From Adiantum capillus-veneris (taxonomy: Eukaryota > Streptophyta > Polypodiopsida > Polypodiales > Pteridaceae): a DNA stretch of 64,000 nt. The stretch spans positions 25,610,396 through 25,674,395 of the forward strand of contig CM043960.1 in the NCBI GenBank assembly GCA_014529385.2, written 5' to 3'. Below, piece after piece: positions 31,357 through 42,074 of this stretch. The notes under the pieces are model-generated. The model saw nothing but the letters and a program-made list of their open reading frames with translations. It was not told the origin of the DNA and ran no database searches. Positions within the stretch are counted from its first letter, which is position 1. Each line of letters begins with the position of its first letter. The translations under genes and the position numbers were made by a program.

Positions 31357-33212
31357 TTGCATCGCTGCCAAACCATGGTGCATCTAGGATTACATCCTCA
31401 TGCTTGAGAGGAGAGATAAAGAAGTCCTCTTTGTCCACATAGCTTTGGACATGGAGCATCAATTTCCCGATTAAGGGAGTGACTGAAGCTTCTTGCCCCT
31501 TGAAAGCACCGTCTGCGGGGGTAGGACATCTCCCATCTCGTAAGCTTGTATGCCTAACTTGGTGGCCAACTCTGTGCATATGAAATTGTGAGTAGAACCT
31601 AGGTCAAAGAGAATAAAAGCATCATGTTCTCTTACCTTTCCCTAAGCATGCATAGAGGAGATTCTTTATGGTGAGTTTCCTTCTCTTGGATTTTGACCAA
31701 GGTAGCTCTAGGAGGTTCATGGCGGGTGTTCTTTTGGGGACAAGCACGGTAGGCATGCGCTTGCTTGCCGCACTTGAAACAACGGTTATCGTTGCGGGGT
31801 AATGCTCAAGATATTCAGGAGAGAGTGTGTTTTTGACTTTGTAAACTCCCTTCTCTTCCTTAGCTTTGTTGGAATTGCCCTTAGGAGACTTTTGGACATT
31901 GTCCTTCCCCTTAGGATCATTGGAATCCTTGTTTTCCGTGGGCTTAGAATTTCTTTTAGCCCCTGTTTGGAGATTGATTCGAGAAGCCACCATAGTATGG
32001 TGTATAACTGTCGATATGGTGCATGGCCTTTGGGAGTTGACATACTCCACCATTTCTTCAGTTAATCCCGGACAAAATTGTTGCCTTTTCTCTCCAAAAT
32101 CCAACTTCTTGAAGACGGTGGCTTTGAGTTGTAAGTCACAAAACTTGTCTACATATTTGTGAATGGATTTGTAGGGAGAGAGCTTCAATCTTTGCCATTC
32201 GGTGAGTACTTTGTCTTTGGCATCGGTGGCTAAAAACTGCTTCATAATGGAAGCTCTTAAAGCTTTCCATGTTCGTGGAGCTTCACTGTTGGCCCATAGG
32301 CTATACCACCATTGCCTGGCAGAATTTTGAAAGTGCATAGCTACATGGCGTAGCTTAGAGTACCAAATTCCACATTGAATTGTTGGATAAAGGCCAAGAC
32401 TTTTCCTATAGCACAAAAGGTGCCATTGTAGGTAAGGAAAGAGATGATCTTTCCTCCCTCTTTGGACTTCTTGAGCTTGGATGACCTCTTTCACGTGGCA
32501 TAGGATTTCCTATGACCTCTTCTTTTTTATGGTTCAAAAGTTGCACCATCACTTTCTTCAAAGGATAGAATTTGAGGAAGATGGAGAAGAGGGTGACCTC
32601 TTTCTTGCCTTTTTCTTGTCTTGATCTTCTTTGTCTTCACCATCACTTTCATAAGAGGAAGAGGATGAAGAAGATGGAGAAGAGGGTGTCCTCTTTCTCG
32701 CCTTTTTCTTCTCTTGCTTTTTTGTCATCCCTCTTTTGAATTATGGTGTGGAGAAGCGTGCAATGGTCTTCTCCATTTTGGAGGTGATGGAGAACGATTA
32801 GCCCGTCGTCTTTGTAGAGCCATCTCCGCCAAGGTGACAGGAGACTCACTTCTTTCTCGTTCCTTCGGTGGAGGCTCTTGAATTCTCATTTGGGAAGGAG
32901 ATGCATCATCAAGAAGCAAATTTTTGAGCCCTTCGTATGGATCCTCTTCTTCTTCCCAAATTGGAGAGAGGCCTCTTTTGGAAGTCTCACAAGGAGGCTT
33001 CGTAGATACTCTCTTGTCATGGTGGGGAGCTTGGACAATTCCATGAGCACAAACCTGCCATTGCACTTCACTTTGAGGGATGGATTGCCCATGGCTTGTT
33101 GAAGCTTAGAACGAAGATAGTTAACAAGCATAGGGGCATCATTAATAGCCTGCTCATTAGCAAAATCAAATTTATCAACATTAATTTTGCTCTCTTTACT
33201 ATTGTCAACCAT
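31357..33212 (-). pseudogene. gag: Degenerate chromovirus gag and protease fragment
   Basis: Minus strand. It begins MVDNSKESKINVDKFDF at 33212 and contains the gag core (KLRHVAMHFQNSARQWWYSL; FDLKATVF-type block as CDLQLKATVFKKLDFGEK), a CCHC remnant, and part of the protease (DVILDAPWFG) cut off at LTR D. Numerous frameshifts break it. Unlike the copy at 19 kb, it has the base missing there in TTTTGTGACTTACA, so the frame is correct at that point. In the pre-inversion order it continues the LTR C leader. Confidence 0.85.
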
Positions 33213-33479
33213 TCTAACAACTTTTAGGTGTAAAATTTATAGGTGTACTTTGGCACTTCAATCCCTAGTTGCTACTCCTCTTTACCCCTTTAGAAAAAGC
33301 ACTCAAGCTAATGTACCTGTGGCTCGAATACCATTAATTTCAAGGAATAGAAGAGAGGGTCGTTCAACACCAAAACAGAACCGCCTCCTGTCAAGCTTCT
33401 AATAGCTCAATAGTGGTTAAGCCGTAGGAAAGCCCCGTAGAACTTCACTATTAAGACCATAGCTCTCGACTTTGATGCC
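33213..33479 (-). other. Leader segment separated from LTR C
   Basis: On the minus strand this matches the distal part of the chromovirus leader (compare 12,720-12,960). It ends at the copia-2 TSD (33480-33484). The proximal part of the same leader is at 23812-23943. Confidence 0.8.
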
Positions 33480-33484
33480 CCATT

Positions 33485-33674
33485 TGAAGGGGATTGGGGA
33501 GCACCACAGACAGAGAGTGAGAGAGAGAAGGAGACACACGACACACAGATATGGGTGGGGAGACTCAAAGACTGAGCAGCCCCCTATACACTTATGCTAT
33601 GTATAAGGTATACAAGTCAGTGGGCGTACAGACTCTGGGCGGCCGGGCAAGGCACAGACGCCTATACCCCAACA
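33485..33674 (-). repeat. 3' LTR of copia-2
   Basis: 190 bp, three differences by eye from 23949-24138. Followed, in the element's direction, by AATGG. Confidence 0.95.
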
Positions 33675-33685
33675 ACCTCCCACTT
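33675..33685 (-). other. Polypurine tract of copia-2
   Basis: AAGTGGGAGGT on the minus strand directly before the 3' LTR. Confidence 0.82.
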
Positions 33686-33753
33686 AAAGGCGACTGTGCC
33701 TTTAAGCAAGAGAACCTAGTCTAAAGACTACAAAAGGCGAGAGAAAACCGCTC

Positions 33754-34532
33754 TCAACCGATGCCCGCTGGCTGGCTGTGATCGTGTGCATCCGGCTGTC
33801 CTGCTCCCGTGTAAGTCCATACACCACCAGACGTACCGCACACGTACTGCAAGTATGTACGCAATACCTGCATATCTCCCTCGTGCATTATGCCATCATT
33901 AGTCAACAAACGACTGACAACCCCAACTGCAAATGCTCCCACTGCAGCTGCGATATCCGGTCTCAAGATCAACATCTCATACATGAGACCACCAAATGCC
34001 GATGCAATGCTAGCGGGCCCTACTAGCTCTACGGAGCATGCATCAACATATATATATCCCTGGCAATAGGCATCTCTGACTGACAAGGCGTGTCAGCCAC
34101 ATGCATCTCCTGACTGTCCACAAAAGACGCATCAACCTGTCGTGCAACCTCAGAGCAAACCAGCTGCTCTAGATGTGTGCTGGAAGACATATCCTGCACA
34201 ACTATATCCCCATGCTCACTGTTGAGCATAGAAAGGAATGACTGCATAATCGATGACATCTCAGTCTCCTCTGCAATCATCCACTGCAAACATGACCACT
34301 CAATCTGCTGTGACTCACTAGAGCTCTCATGCTCTAACTCCATATGCATAGACTCTTGCACAATGTCCTCCTGTCGTGACTCACTAGAGCAAGACCTCTC
34401 TACCTGTCTATCCTGCATAGAAGTATCTCGCACAACTGACTCTCTGCTTTGCTCAGTCACTAGCAAAGCATGCATGTCTGACTCTGTCACCTCTCTGTGT
34501 GACTGCTCAAGTCGTGCCCCAACTATGTGCAC
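33754..34532 (-). pseudogene. Copia-2 distal pol remnant (linker and RT/RNase H connection)
   Basis: Two overlapping minus-strand frames. 34029-34532 is a Ser/Glu/Gln-rich stretch with repeated phrases (SSESRQEDIVQ, SSESQQIEWS) like the variable linker between integrase and RT. 33754-34086 contains ASAFGGLMYEMLILRPDIAA, VGVVSRLLTNDG-type sequence and LRTYLQYVCGTSGG, the block that joins RT to RNase H in copia elements. The catalytic regions of integrase, RT and RNase H are absent. Confidence 0.72.
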
Positions 34533-35356
34533 GTGTCAAATCACCTACTCGACCTTCTAATGACAATCACTACTAAGGAAATCAAATCTAAGTTCTAAAA
34601 TACGCAAGTGACTGAAATCCTTACTACGAACGAATGCTATACGAAACAGGATCTAGAATCATTGAATCGATCTCAAACTCAAGGGGAAGTCTATACACTA
34701 GGTAAGAACAACACCCTAAAGACTTGAACTGCAAAATCAACCTATAACCACTCCGTGCGGCAAACGCGTATGAAGACAGGCCGAAAAATACAGGTGATCG
34801 AAACTTGACCCCAATGGTACCAATGTGTAGCTCTACTCGTTGTGGTTCTATAGATATGCTGCACACTCCATTCCGACACACGAGTTGGAAGAAAACTCAC
34901 ACCGAAGCTCGTAGGAACTTACCACACATAGAAGCCGATAGCGCGCACTCTTGGTATCTGTGCGTAGCTCTCGCCGTTGCTAACACAATGGCGGTGTCGC
35001 TTCTCCAATGGCGGCTCTGTAGCTCGCGTAGCAAGTAGATAAGACTCTCTCTCTCTCACTCTCTCTCAGACACAGTCACGGCGCTCAAAAACTCACTTTG
35101 ATTAATAATCTCCATCCCTATAGGTTACAAAAACTTTGGCTTATATACCTCAGCCTTGGAGGTGAGAACATCGCTAACTAATTACATCAGCAAGTGAAAT
35201 TACTTCGGGATTACAAGCTGGAAACTCAATTGAGTCCCGTTACTTAATGAATGGCTCAAATCAAAATTAATGTCGAAAAGACATTTATTACAATCAATGG
35301 TTACAAAATGATGAGTGTGAGCAAAAATGTGGGTGTGATCCTCTGCTGGCTCAACA
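34533..35356 (-). repeat. 3' LTR of the giant element (truncated at the inversion)
   Basis: 824 of 937 bases. On the minus strand it starts TGTTGAGCCAGCAG. It contains TATATAA at 35141-35147, a likely TATA box in the LTR. Confidence 0.93.
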
Positions 35357-35391
35357 CTCCCCCCCTCCGCGTTCATGTCGTCCCCGACATG
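35357..35391 (-). other. Polypurine tract and hairpin of the giant element
   Basis: GGAGGGGGGGAG (35357-35368) lies directly before the 3' LTR, with a hairpin (CATGTCG, GGGA, CGACATG) at 35374-35391 just upstream. The layout resembles that of the chromoviruses here. Confidence 0.82.
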
Positions 35392-35405
35392 ACTTTTATG
35401 CTTGG

Positions 35406-38400
35406 TCAATAAAGTCCTGTCGTCTTGAGCATCTGCAAATGTGATTCGTATCGTAGGTTGCCGATGGTCAAGGTTGGGCCGAATATTTTGCTTTCGTGGG
35501 TGAAAAAGCCGGTGTAGAAAGCTTCTTCGAATGTTTGCATGTGGAAGCTAGGCAAAAACATAATCCTTTGGTATAGGAGGTGTAACACTTTTGGAGAAGG
35601 CTGCAATGAAAGATCGTACATCATATCAGTCAGTGTGTCGGCCGTCGATAGCAGACTCGAGGTTGTGGCTTTTTCTGGCGCGAACACTTCAATGCAAGCT
35701 AAGAGAGTCCTGCAGATTTTCTTGAGCATCTGACACGAAAGGTCAGGAGAGCCAGTAAAGAGCTTGATGGTGCCCGTTAGGGTTTTCACCATGTAGGCTT
35801 TACCTATTCTCTCTCCTGCCTTTGGTCCTGGCATCCTGGGGTAATTAAGCCAATTTGGCTTCTTTTCTGCAATCCTGCCATGCTCTTTCCAGTTTCTGAC
35901 TCTTGGCACCGGGCAGAAGGTTGCATCCTCCCGAATCTCCTTTGGTGCCTCCACCAAGTAGATGAGGTAGGCTGGGTATTTGTTCAGCCAACCTTTCCTC
36001 CATTTAGGTTGTGAATCTACTATCTTCTTTGATTGTTCCTCCTTTGTGATGTCGCCTTCGTAAAGAGTGACATATTGCTCCTCCTCTATTCTCTTTTTCG
36101 TCTTTAGCACTTCAAATTTCATCAAAGGGAAAGGCAGGTTGGGTTGCATCCACTGTTCATGGAGCACTTTTGTGTCTAGTCCCTGAAGTCTAATGGAGAT
36201 TAGGAGTCTCCTCTCCCATTCCATTTCCGCCTTGGCACTCTCCTCTGCTGACTTTTCTATTTGGTCATGGAGCCTTTGTTCTTCTTCTTCAGAGATTCCT
36301 GAAGTCGAGACCACCTCTTGAGCTGGGGTTGGATCTTCAATTGTGGTTGCCTCTCCAGTTTCTGGTAGCTCTATGGCTGCTCCACCTGATTCTTCGTGTG
36401 GTGTCTCTGTCTCTCTTCTTTGTTTCTCTTGTAGATCTTGGAGCTGTTTGCGGAGGGCCTCATTCTCTTTCCGTAGTGTTTGATTTTCTAATGTGAGCCT
36501 CTCCTCTGCGGCCAATGATCCCTCCGCAATGTGCAACCTTTGCACTTGCTCTAATCTCAGCTCTCTTTGTAAGCTTCGGACCTGGTCTTCCAAAGCTGGT
36601 ATGATAACTCCCTCTTGTTCGGTTCCTGCTCTGCTAGCTCTAGGGGTAGTCTTGAGTCTAGTGATTGTTCTTTCTTGGAGCTCGACTCTCTCCCTTAGCT
36701 CAATGAGCTCATCCTTAGCCGCCTCCAAGTCATCCTCTATCCGCTCCATTGCTTCCTGTGCACTTGTTACTTCTCTTGAAGCCTCGGCTAGCTGGAGTAT
36801 CAAGCCGTCTCTCTCGTTTTCCGCGTCATAGAGTGATGCTTTATGACTTTCAGATTCATTCATAGCATTCTCTAGTTTCCTCTGCAACTCCGCTTCCCTT
36901 TGTTTGGCTGTCTCCATCTCTACTTCCTTTGCCTTGGATCTTTCTTTTATCTTGCTGAGCAGTTCATGCACCATGTGCATGTCTTTTTCATCTTCATCTG
37001 TCAACTCTAAAGCTCTTTCTGCCACCACCTCCATTGGCTTTGGCTCTTCTAGTACGTTCGGTTCGTCCAGTTTCTCTTCACTTTCTTTTTTACTCTCTGT
37101 CTTTTCCTCCGTCCCTCTCCGTTCATCTTGTTTTTGTAGTGTGATCCCATAAACTGCCTCAAGGGCCTCTTCTTTAGTGTATCCTATAGCTACCAGATCC
37201 TCATAATCATTTCTCTTTTGCTGAACTGGATCTATCTTCTTTTCTTTAGTCTCGGCCTCTGGCTTTTCCAAATCCTCTGTGTCCACCTCTACTGTGGTCT
37301 CCTCCAAAAAAATTTCCGTCTTTTTCGGGCTTGGTACATCAGTAAAGAGGGCTATTGTCCTCAGCTTCTTGGCTTTCCCTTTGTTTGCTTGCCCGTCTTT
37401 CTCTTGAGGTTAGTAGACTCATCTACTTTCTTCTTCCCCTTGTCGTCCTTTTTCAGCTCAGCTTTTAAAAGTTGTACCTCCTCTTCAGTGTATGGCTCGA
37501 CAGGTTGGCTGCTCCAGATAGCCTCTGACTCCTCATAAGCTTTAATATATTGATCATATTGATCAATATGTGGCCTGGCTGAGCTAGTTCCGACTTTAGT
37601 GGGGTCTGGCACCCACTTTTCTTCAAAGTCCCCCTTTAGAGCTCTTTCCGCTCTAAACTGCTCCACTAGTCTTTCCATTCTTGCCGCTTTCTGACTTTTG
37701 GTTTGCTTGGGAGCAACCTTCTTCTTTACTTTCTTCTTAAGCGGCTCGTCCACATCCTCTTCAGGTTCTGAAACTATTTCTAGTTTCCGGCGTGCTCTTG
37801 TGGACGCCCTCTTGGATACTTCGGGCTGTTCTTCCTCCTCATCGGCTTCTCTAAGCCACTCATTCTGGAGGGAACCTTTGGCCACTGATCTCTAGCTCCA
37901 ATAGCTTCATAAGCTATTCTTGTCAGAATTCTCCTCCTCCTATGTACTTTGGCTTCTCGTTGTGCATGGCAATTACTTGCTCGTGGATGTGTTGAGCGTA
38001 ATTCACCTCTTTTGGCATATTGCTCTTCAATGCCCATGTGATGGTGGTCGCAATGGCATGGGGTGGTGTCGTATACTTTTGCGGTCTTTTACTGCAAACA
38101 TGGAGAAACTGGTTGTACAGTCGGCAAAGGGTTGCCGCTCTTTGGTCTGCCATATCTCCATAGGTTGCATTCTGTTTCTTGGACCATAGACCTCTATGGC
38201 CTCCCTTCTTTCCCTGACAGAGCTCCCTTTGTTGTGCAGCTTCAATGCATCTGCAATGAGCTGTGGAGTGATCTGTACTTCTACTTTCTCTCCATCCATG
38301 GCTGTCAATGTGGCTTTCCCATCCTTCTGAATGGATGTTGCCAACTCATACACTCTTCTTGTATCCACACCTGATGGTCTCGAGGTGAAGAAACTGTGCA

Positions 38401-38672
38401 AGTCTGCCCTTTCCAGGTACCTGCTGATGTCTTCTGACCTGCTATAATCCACCAATTCCTGTGGGATCATCGGTACATCCACCGCTTGCCCTTGAGGATC
38501 TCTGAAAGTCCCCTGGTAGATCTTTATTCCCTCTTGTCCAGTACTGCTTCCTCCACCCAAGTTTGGTTGGCTTGAGGGTTTCTGCTGGAATGTCAAAGGG
38601 TTCCGCTTCTGCAAGAGCATCTTTGATTGTCGGTCTTTTTCTCTTCGTTGCCGATGACTTGGCGGAATCCAT
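35406..38672 (-). pseudogene. Late ORF of the giant element (about 1,090 codons, frameshifted)
   Basis: The start chosen is the ATG at 38672 (MDSAKSSATKRKRPTIKD), which has a nuclear-signal-like KRKR. Four or five one-base shifts, near 38535, 38150, 37920, 37890 and 37390, connect frames that are each protein-like across the joins. The N-terminal third has a block (VYELATSIQKDG, EVQITPQLIADALKLHNKG) loosely like the plant transposon protein domain of Athila-type elements. A KKKVKKKVAPKQ basic stretch follows, then a UBA-like run (YEDLVAIGYTKEEALEAVYG), a long coiled coil (about 36,950-36,400) and a C-terminal globular part ending YESHLQMLKTTGLY. The function is unknown. It is not an envelope by any visible signal peptide or membrane segment. 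Confidence 0.6.
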
Positions 38673-38838
38673 GGATCCTGTAACTCCAATTTCAGAAGTT
38701 AGCGTCTTTTTAGTACTGAAAGCCGAAATGAAGCTTTTAACTATTCAAATGACTTGAAAATTGAAACATGAGCTATTCAGGGCCTAAGGATGCAAGGTAG
38801 GTGAAAAAATATGCAAAATGGGCTCAAAATCATGCTGG

Positions 38839-39859
38839 AGACATCATACGCGTATGATGTCTTTTGTGTCAAAATGACTTCATATTGGTTGTGCTTGTAG
38901 CTGATAGTGTATACATGAGTATCATATGCTTGGATTTGAGTTTGGATCCCATTTGGTCAAGTTTTGGCCAGTTTAGTCCAGTTCAGGCTCTTGGCAAAAT
39001 TTTGAAAGGAATTGGATTTTATGATCCAAATTGGATAAAACTTGGTGGTTCACTTTCAAATTCATTCTTTTGTGTGTGTAGATCACTTCTGTTTGGTGGT
39101 TGAAGCCCTGAGGTGCCAAAATCACATAGTGAGACATCATACGCGTATGATGTCTTTTAGTGTATTTTTGGACCAAATTTCTCTATAAGCTTGGATTTGG
39201 CTTTAGATAGGCTTATTCAGTGGATTTATGAAGTTTGGATAGATTTTGGGCTAAAAATGGCTCTGGAGACATCATACGCGTATGATGTCTTTTTCATCAA
39301 TTTTTCATGGGATTGGTTCTGTGGACTCCCCATGTACTAGTGAAGGACTGTCTCTACTCAAATCTTGGTTTGGACTTGAGTATGTTGGATTTGGGCCAAA
39401 AATAGGCTTTAGGTGAAGGATTTTCCCTCAATTGGGCTAATGGGGTGATCCACTTGACCAAATGGTTCCAAATTTCATATGTAGCATGTATTAGATATAT
39501 ATAATGGATGTATGATGACAAATGAGCAGTTTTGGCTCTGTAAGTGCAAATAGACATCATACGCGTATGATGTCTTTTGTGTCAAAATGGTGCTTTTTGG
39601 TTCCAGATAGCTTGTAGATGTGTTAATCAACAATCCTACAAAGTTTCAATGAGTTTGGAGTTATTTTGACAAAATTAGGACCAAAAATCAATTTTATGGC
39701 CTACTTTGCGTCTTTTTGGTTTTCCTTGGGTTTTCTAACTCCAATTCTCATGATACTTGGTTCATAGGATGTGATTAACATGTGGAATGAGGCTATGCAC
39801 TCAAATGTTGAAATGGATGTGAAAATCATGCTGTGAGACATCATACGCGTATGATGTCT
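38839..39859 (-). repeat. Palindrome array 2 (five copies)
   Basis: A perfect 24-bp palindrome, half-site AGACATCATACG followed by its own reverse complement, occurs at 38839-38862, 39132-39155, 39267-39290, 39552-39575 and 39836-39859. Start-to-start spacings are 293, 135, 285 and 284. The DNA between copies is AT-rich and noncoding, with weakly repeated phrases such as GATCCAAAT..GATAAAACTTGG. The last copy lies 167 bases upstream of the late-ORF ATG. Confidence 0.97.
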
Positions 39860-41468
39860 TTTCTTGAAATGTTGGTCTTTTTGTGCAAAGAATGCTTTGT
39901 GCTAGTGCCCTAAGCCCTGCTAACTAGTTTTCAACTTAAAAAGTCATCAGTTTAGCTAAAAAGCCCCCTTATAGGCATTTCAGTCTCCGAAGTCGTCTTT
40001 TTGCCTTGGAGTTGAATTTCTTCAACTTTTCTTCTCGAGAGTTGCATTTCCAGCTCATTGGATATGTTGTGAAGCCATCTATTTGGTTGAACTTGACTTT
40101 GGCTCCCCGTTCTCCATCTTTCTCCATTTGGTTGCCCGAAAGCGTCTTTTTCACCATCGGTAAGTGAATCAGCTTTCTTTTGGGTTTTGCTTGCAAACAT
40201 AAGTCATCCATGTATATTTGAAGCTGCTTGTGAAGTTTCATGTCATTCGGTCGTCAATTTCAGCCGTTATGCCAAAATGACGCTTTGTGTGTCCGCAGCC
40301 GAATCGGTTGTTCCGACCTACTTTTGGTGATCCAAACCTGGAGATACTCCATGGTTGCATTGCCCTCGATGTTGTTAAGCTTCCTGAGAAGTTTTGTGTC
40401 GTTTCGACAACTTTTTCCTGTTTGCCTCTTGCAGGCTCTGTTGACCTAGGGTTTTTCCAGTCGTTCTTTCTCGAGCTTTGAGTGTTAGAAACCCATCTTC
40501 TATACTAGGGTAACCCACCTCTAAGTTCTTGCAAGGTTTGGTTAGGCGGTTGTGCCCCTACCTAGCGTTCTTCCCATTCCCCGTCTGCTCTTGTTTCTTG
40601 GTTTTGGTCAGTTTTCGCGACAAAAGTTAACGATAAGCATCAAAAGCTTATGGCAACGAGTCTACCTCTCATGTCTGGTGTCCTCTGAGCTCTCGTAGCA
40701 GTCGTAGAAGGCGGTAGAAGGTTGGATGCTCCTGTGTGCTCTTTGCTCTCTCCAAGAAGGTAATAGTGGAAATGAGCTTGAAAGTGAAGTGAAAAATACT
40801 TAACTTCGGACTTCCCGGATCACTTGTTACCAAATTTGACATGTGCTCCTATCTCGTCGTGAAATGCACTTTAGGATTTGAAATTTCTCAATTTGGACTC
40901 CGTTTGACCTGTTTCTGAGAAATCTGTCCACTTTGCCAAAATTCTGTCATTTCGGGCTTTCCGCAACTTTTTCAGAATTGTACCCAATTTTTACCATGGG
41001 TTGCCCTTGTCATTAGGACCATCACCGTCTATTCTTTTCTTTTTTCCGATCTCATTTCACCTGCTTTTTTATTTTTCTTTTACTTTTATTAAGAAAATCA
41101 TAAAAAATAAAGGAAAATAGCAAATTGAAGCCAAAAAATTCCAAACATACACAATAAATAGCTGGTAACCCTGTGTATATGAATATACACTTATTTGTGA
41201 TTTCTGGACTTGGATTACCACTTTTTTCCACTTTTTAGCTCCAAAAACACTCTTATTTAGTGATATTTACACGTCTAGAGACCCAAATTCATCATTTGAT
41301 CTCTTCTTGTTGCAAAACAAGGTATATAAGGGCATAAATATTATCAATATCCGCAATCAAACATAAAAATTGCAAAATCATGTAAGACACTGCCCTTGTA
41401 ATATAATTTTTGTTTTTTCTTTGTTTTTGTCGCTTGTAGCTGCTTTGTAGCTCCTGTATACCTGTATA
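39860..41468. other. Noncoding spacer between internal PPT and palindrome array 2
   Basis: About 1.6 kb with no convincing ORF. At about 40197-40219 there is a 23-base stretch (ACATAAGTCATCCATGTATA and three T) identical to the RT active-site coding sequence at about 45249-45271. The AT-rich part at 41,030-41,460 shows nothing recognisable. Confidence 0.6.
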
Positions 41469-41480
41469 CCTCCCCCCTCC
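41469..41480 (-). other. Internal polypurine tract of the giant element
   Basis: GGAGGGGGGAGG on the minus strand, just after the end of the pol-linked ORFs and preceded by CATAGTCGTCC...GGACT, a partial form of the pre-PPT hairpin. It looks like a second plus-strand priming site or a relic of an earlier element end. Confidence 0.6.
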
Positions 41481-41502
41481 TAGTCTGAGTCCTCCCGGAC
41501 GA

Positions 41503-42015
41503 CTATGAAGTGTCTGTGGGCGAAGCATTGTAGTTGTTTTGGTCATAAGTTCCCAATGCAATTGTAGAGCGATGATACAACAGTCTTTCCAATAAAGCTG
41601 CTCTTTGTTTGATTGAAGGATTGGTGGTCGGGTTTTGGGTTGGTTTTGGCACTTCGGTAGTAGAATCAGTAGATGGATTCTTCTTTACCTTGTTGTTCTT
41701 TTTCACAATCCAAATCTGCTTCCGCTTTGCTTGTGCTTGCCACAAACTCTTTGCGACCCAAACCTGCTTTGTTCTTTGTGTTGATTTCCTCGCCTTGAAA
41801 TACCTAGGAGTTTCCGTTGATTGTACTGAAGGGAGTTCCTGTTTACAAATCTTTGGGATCCAAATTTGCTTGCTATAGCTTTGTGCCGTCATGAACTTCT
41901 TTGGAATCCAGATCTGTTTCACTGTCCTTGATTGTCTGGAATCACTCTGTTGTCTGGTATTGAAGACTCTGTTTTCCACCTTTGTTTCTCTGGCACAACC
42001 TTTTTTGGTCTCCAT
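41503..42015 (-). CDS. Basic protein with repeated K-Q-[IV]-W-[IV]-x-K motif
   Basis: 170 codons following the second protease. KQIWIPK occurs at 33-39 and 49-55, KQVWVAK at 83-89 and KQIWIVK at 99-105. The spacings 16, 34 and 16 suggest a 16-17 residue repeat with one degenerate unit. Upstream, another frame across 42,016-42,110 continues with similar words (QQWIRKTS), so this was probably the C-terminal end of the integrase-protease polyprotein before a frameshift near 42,110. The sequence is strongly basic and could bind nucleic acid. I know no named domain that fits; W-[IV]-P-K words do occur in some plant copia polyproteins. Confidence 0.55.
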   Translation of the reverse strand: METKKGCARETKVENRVFNTRQQSDSRQSRTVKQIWIPKKFMTAQSYSKQIWIPKICKQELPSVQSTETPRYFKARKSTQRTKQVWVAKSLWQAQAKRKQIWIVKKNNKVKKNPSTDSTTEVPKPTQNPTTNPSIKQRAALLERLLYHRSTIALGTYDQNNYNASPTDTS

Positions 42016-42074
42016 ACCAACTTTGACTCCGTTTTTTTCCCAAGGTTGAGCTGTTATATTATTGCTTGTCTTCC

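Larger units (their letters stand above)
27078..34532. other. Inverted segment of about 7.45 kb
   Basis: Flipping this block restores three things at once: copia-2 becomes one element flanked by AATGG; the giant gypsy element's left LTR gains the end it lacks and a matching ATATT duplication; and the Tat-like RT frame at 27176-27520 becomes continuous with 53479 onward. The breakpoints lie in the copia-2 interior (about 27,078 and 34,532) and in the giant LTR. The motif GTGC is present at both joins. About 20 bases of the LTR appear lost. Confidence 0.9.

Noticed and set aside
35406-38672. Envelope-like gene in the giant element
   Set aside because: The late ORF occupies the place of an env gene, but I see no signal peptide, transmembrane segment or glycoprotein-like cysteine pattern. 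A coiled coil and nuclear-signal-like start point elsewhere.
38839-39859. CRISPR array
   Set aside because: The repeats are perfect palindromes 125-293 bases apart, in a plant retroelement, with no spacers of constant length and no cas genes. It is a palindrome array of another kind.
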